A DNA stretch of 14,525 nt from CAYSBK01 sp964429265. GTDB taxonomy: Bacteria; Planctomycetota; Phycisphaerae; Sedimentisphaerales; Anaerobacaceae. The DNA lies in assembly GCA_964429265.1 (NCBI GenBank), contig CAYSBK010000047.1:1-14525 (forward strand), read 5' to 3'. The notes under the pieces are model-generated. The model ran no database searches. It was not told the DNA's origin and was given only the letters and a program-made list of their open reading frames with translations. Below, piece after piece: positions 12,796 to 14,525 of this stretch (its first letter is position 1; each line of letters starts with the position of its first letter). The position numbers were made by a program, and so were the translations under genes.

Positions 12796-13727
12796 TGGCC
12801 GCAAGAAGAAACCCGAAGAACCGTGAAAGATTCCTCCGGCGGGTCCGCAAGAGGAGGCTGAGAAACGTCACCATCCTGCCTTCACTCGTGACGCTCCTGA
12901 ATGGTGTCTGCGGCTTCGCCGCCATCGCACTTACAGGCACAGCAGAAGCCTCTTTCGCTCAAGCCGGATACCTCATCATCCTGGCTATGCTGGCTGATAT
13001 GCTCGATGGACGGCTCGCAAGAATCAGCCATTCCACCTCCAGCTTCGGAGGACAGCTTGACAGCCTGTGTGATATGATCAGCTTTGGCGTGGCACCGGCG
13101 TTCCTGATGCTGAAAATCCTCCAGGCCAGGCTCGCGATGGTCGCACCCGTTTATCCACTGCTGGCCGCGTTTCTGCAGCGCTTCGTCTGGCTTGCCGCTG
13201 CGGCGTATATTATCTGTGCCGCGATCCGACTGGCACGGTTCAACGTCGAAAACGTAGAAGACGAGTCGGCCCATATGAGCTTCATGGGGCTGCCAAGCCC
13301 CGCCGCGGCCGGCGTCGTCACCAGCATCATCATTTTCCACCAGGAGGCCCTGCCGCAGTTCCTCACGACGGACACATCCCTCTACAACACCTGCGAAGAT
13401 GCCATTTTGACCGCGCTGCCGCTGGTGTGCCTGGCGGTGGCGGTGCTGATGGTAAGCCGAATACGCTACCCCCACGTGCTGAACCAGTACCTCCGGGGCA
13501 AAAAACCCTTCCGGCACTTCATCCGCGTGTTGCTGATTCTGGGCCTTATCGTCTGGAGCCGCCAGGCCGCCATGGTCATTATGTTCTGCGGATTCGCCGC
13601 CCTCGGCTTCGGAAAGTGGGCCTACCGCAGACTGCAAACACGCTTCGCCCCGCAACACCAACCCGCCCCCGCCGAAAAATCACCTCAGCAATCACCCGGC
13701 GACCTCCGCAACCCCGCCCTGCCGTAG
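12795..13727 (+). CDS. pssA: CDP-diacylglycerol-serine O-phosphatidyltransferase
   Basis: 310 residues from the ATG in the TAATG overlap with psd; the frame is open further upstream (to 12732), but that part lies inside psd. A type II CDP-alcohol phosphatidyltransferase that makes phosphatidylserine, the substrate of Psd. The complete signature D-x2-DG-x2-AR-x8-G-x3-D-x3-D is present: Asp68, Asp71-Gly72, Ala75-Arg76, Gly85, Asp89 and Asp93. A very basic N-terminus (RRVRKRRLRN) precedes the first membrane segment; about six to eight hydrophobic segments follow. The last 25 residues are rich in Pro, Gln and Ala and probably disordered. The serine substrate is inferred from the LDSLCDMISFG continuation typical of PssA and from psd next to it. 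The gene ends 28 bases from the convergent gene on the right, with no terminator hairpin seen between. Confidence 0.95.
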   Translation: MAARRNPKNRERFLRRVRKRRLRNVTILPSLVTLLNGVCGFAAIALTGTAEASFAQAGYLIILAMLADMLDGRLARISHSTSSFGGQLDSLCDMISFGVAPAFLMLKILQARLAMVAPVYPLLAAFLQRFVWLAAAAYIICAAIRLARFNVENVEDESAHMSFMGLPSPAAAGVVTSIIIFHQEALPQFLTTDTSLYNTCEDAILTALPLVCLAVAVLMVSRIRYPHVLNQYLRGKKPFRHFIRVLLILGLIVWSRQAAMVIMFCGFAALGFGKWAYRRLQTRFAPQHQPAPAEKSPQQSPGDLRNPALP

Positions 13728-13755
13728 CCACCGCCCGCACACGCAATCACCTGCC

Positions 13756-14525
13756 TTACTGTCCAGCCGGGCTGGCGCCGGACCTGTTCATCTCCGCAAG
13801 AACTTCCTCTTTCCACAAAGATGCTTTTTGCCCATGCCGGCTTCCGGGATACTTCGTCTCCAGCTCCGTCAGCAAATTTACAGCCGACTGATAATCCTTG
13901 GTTATGCATTGAAGTTGAGCAAGTTCACCCAGCACCTCGGAGCGAAGAGGAAATTCATCAGGCAGACTGGCCCCTTTAGTCAGATATTGCCGCGCCAGGT
14001 CGAATTCCTTATCCTCCAGCCTACCTTGTTCATACAGCTGTTGTGCTTTTTCAAAGCTCGGCTGCTTCTTCTGAAACGCCTTGAAATAGGTCACGCCCAG
14101 ACGTGCCGCCGCCCATTCGGCTATAACCGTCCGTTCACACTCTCTAACTACCTGTTCCAGCGTCGATACCCTTTTAGGACTCTCGAATAGCCCTCCCAAA
14201 AGGAACGCGACATCGTTGGGATCTGCCAGCAGAGAAAGAGCCTTTTCACCTGGCTCGCAGGGCCTGACGACCACCTCTACGGGGTTGGAGACTACTTTCC
14301 CTGCTCTTACCAGCACAAGCCTAAACTTTCCCGGCCCATCGAAAACCGGTTCCGCCGTGAGCTTTCTTCTTTCCTCATTCACGTCCCACAAAAGTACCTC
14401 CGTGGTGTGGTACACCAGGCCGTCGTTGTCCTTGTGGGAAAACCGAACGGGCAGCCGGAAAACAAAGACGGATTTGCTGCCGGAATTAACGTCCTCAATG
14501 TGCAGCCTCAAACCATCCAGATTGT
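13756..14525 (-). CDS. TPR-like repeat protein, 5' end beyond the window
   Basis: The frame stays open to the right edge: before the first possible start (a TTG at 14511) the codons read N-L-D-G without a stop, so the true start is very likely outside the window. About 256 residues are visible. The first ~85 look like a beta-sandwich (alternating strands such as KSVFVFRLPV, TEVLLWDV and KFRLVLVRAGK). Then come helices, with TPR-like repeats in the last 80 residues: FDLARQYLTKGA, VLGELAQLQCITKDYQSAVNLL and a YPGS turn, like the tetratricopeptide region of YfiO/YbgF-type envelope proteins. No signal peptide can be judged. It may be an envelope or secreted protein; the function is unknown. It converges on pssA with a 28-base gap. 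Confidence 0.75.
   Translation of the reverse strand, partial: NLDGLRLHIEDVNSGSKSVFVFRLPVRFSHKDNDGLVYHTTEVLLWDVNEERRKLTAEPVFDGPGKFRLVLVRAGKVVSNPVEVVVRPCEPGEKALSLLADPNDVAFLLGGLFESPKRVSTLEQVVRECERTVIAEWAAARLGVTYFKAFQKKQPSFEKAQQLYEQGRLEDKEFDLARQYLTKGASLPDEFPLRSEVLGELAQLQCITKDYQSAVNLLTELETKYPGSRHGQKASLWKEEVLAEMNRSGASPAGQ

Noticed and set aside
12882..13661. 259-codon minus-strand open frame
   Set aside because: Wholly antisense to pssA, which has a complete catalytic signature; the antisense product is His/Gln/Glu-rich without any recognisable pattern.
1..14525. CRISPR array, insertion sequence or phage genes
   Set aside because: No regularly spaced direct repeats, transposase motifs, terminal inverted repeats around the restriction-modification pair, or phage structural genes were found on reading both strands.

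Overview
This 14.5 kb window looks like the chromosome of a bacterium of moderately high GC (roughly 55-60% by eye). Genes are packed tightly and many starts overlap the preceding stop (ATGA or TAATG). The gene families (short Psd next to PssA, class I-gamma AspAT, argB-argD-argF, a very large polytopic membrane protein beside a GT2 transferase) and the weak Shine-Dalgarno signals suggest a planctomycete, perhaps Phycisphaerae. That placement is inference from style and content, not a measured result.

Left part (23-5385, minus strand): in transcription order, a class I aspartate aminotransferase, a 1130-residue polytopic GT-C-like membrane protein whose start overlaps the aminotransferase end, and a GT2 dolichol-phosphate-mannose-synthase-like transferase. 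A good sigma70-type promoter (TTGACG-17-TCTAAT) precedes the aminotransferase. A tRNA-Leu(CAG) with its own TTGACG-17-TAACAT promoter lies just upstream of that.

Middle part (5701-11650, minus strand): one long run that starts at an extended -10 promoter (TGGTATAAT) and reads small four-cysteine protein, argB, argD, argF, DNA methyltransferase, MjaI-type restriction endonuclease, rdgB. From argB onward every junction is an overlap of 1-4 bp or a gap of 3 bp. The restriction-modification pair is clearly more AT-rich in hand-counted samples than its neighbours, so it looks acquired, yet it is fitted into the operon with coupled starts. The methyltransferase carries a C-terminal staphylococcal-nuclease-like domain whose usual catalytic residues appear lost. 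The MjaI family is known for CTAG specificity. I find exactly one CTAG in the whole window. It lies inside the methyltransferase gene, directly against a perfect TATAAT on the coding strand.

Right part (11586-14525): a 529-base divergent intergenic region holds the arg-operon promoter, a candidate small structured RNA ending in a strong intrinsic terminator, an inverted repeat, and a promoter (TTGACC-17-TAACAT) that would give an almost leaderless psd mRNA. psd and pssA follow on the plus strand, overlapping TAATG; together they would make phosphatidylethanolamine from CDP-diacylglycerol and serine. A convergent, incomplete TPR-like protein runs off the right edge.

The most unusual items are the methyltransferase fused to a degenerate SNase-like domain within an arginine operon, the CTAG depletion with its single remaining site, and the candidate small RNA.
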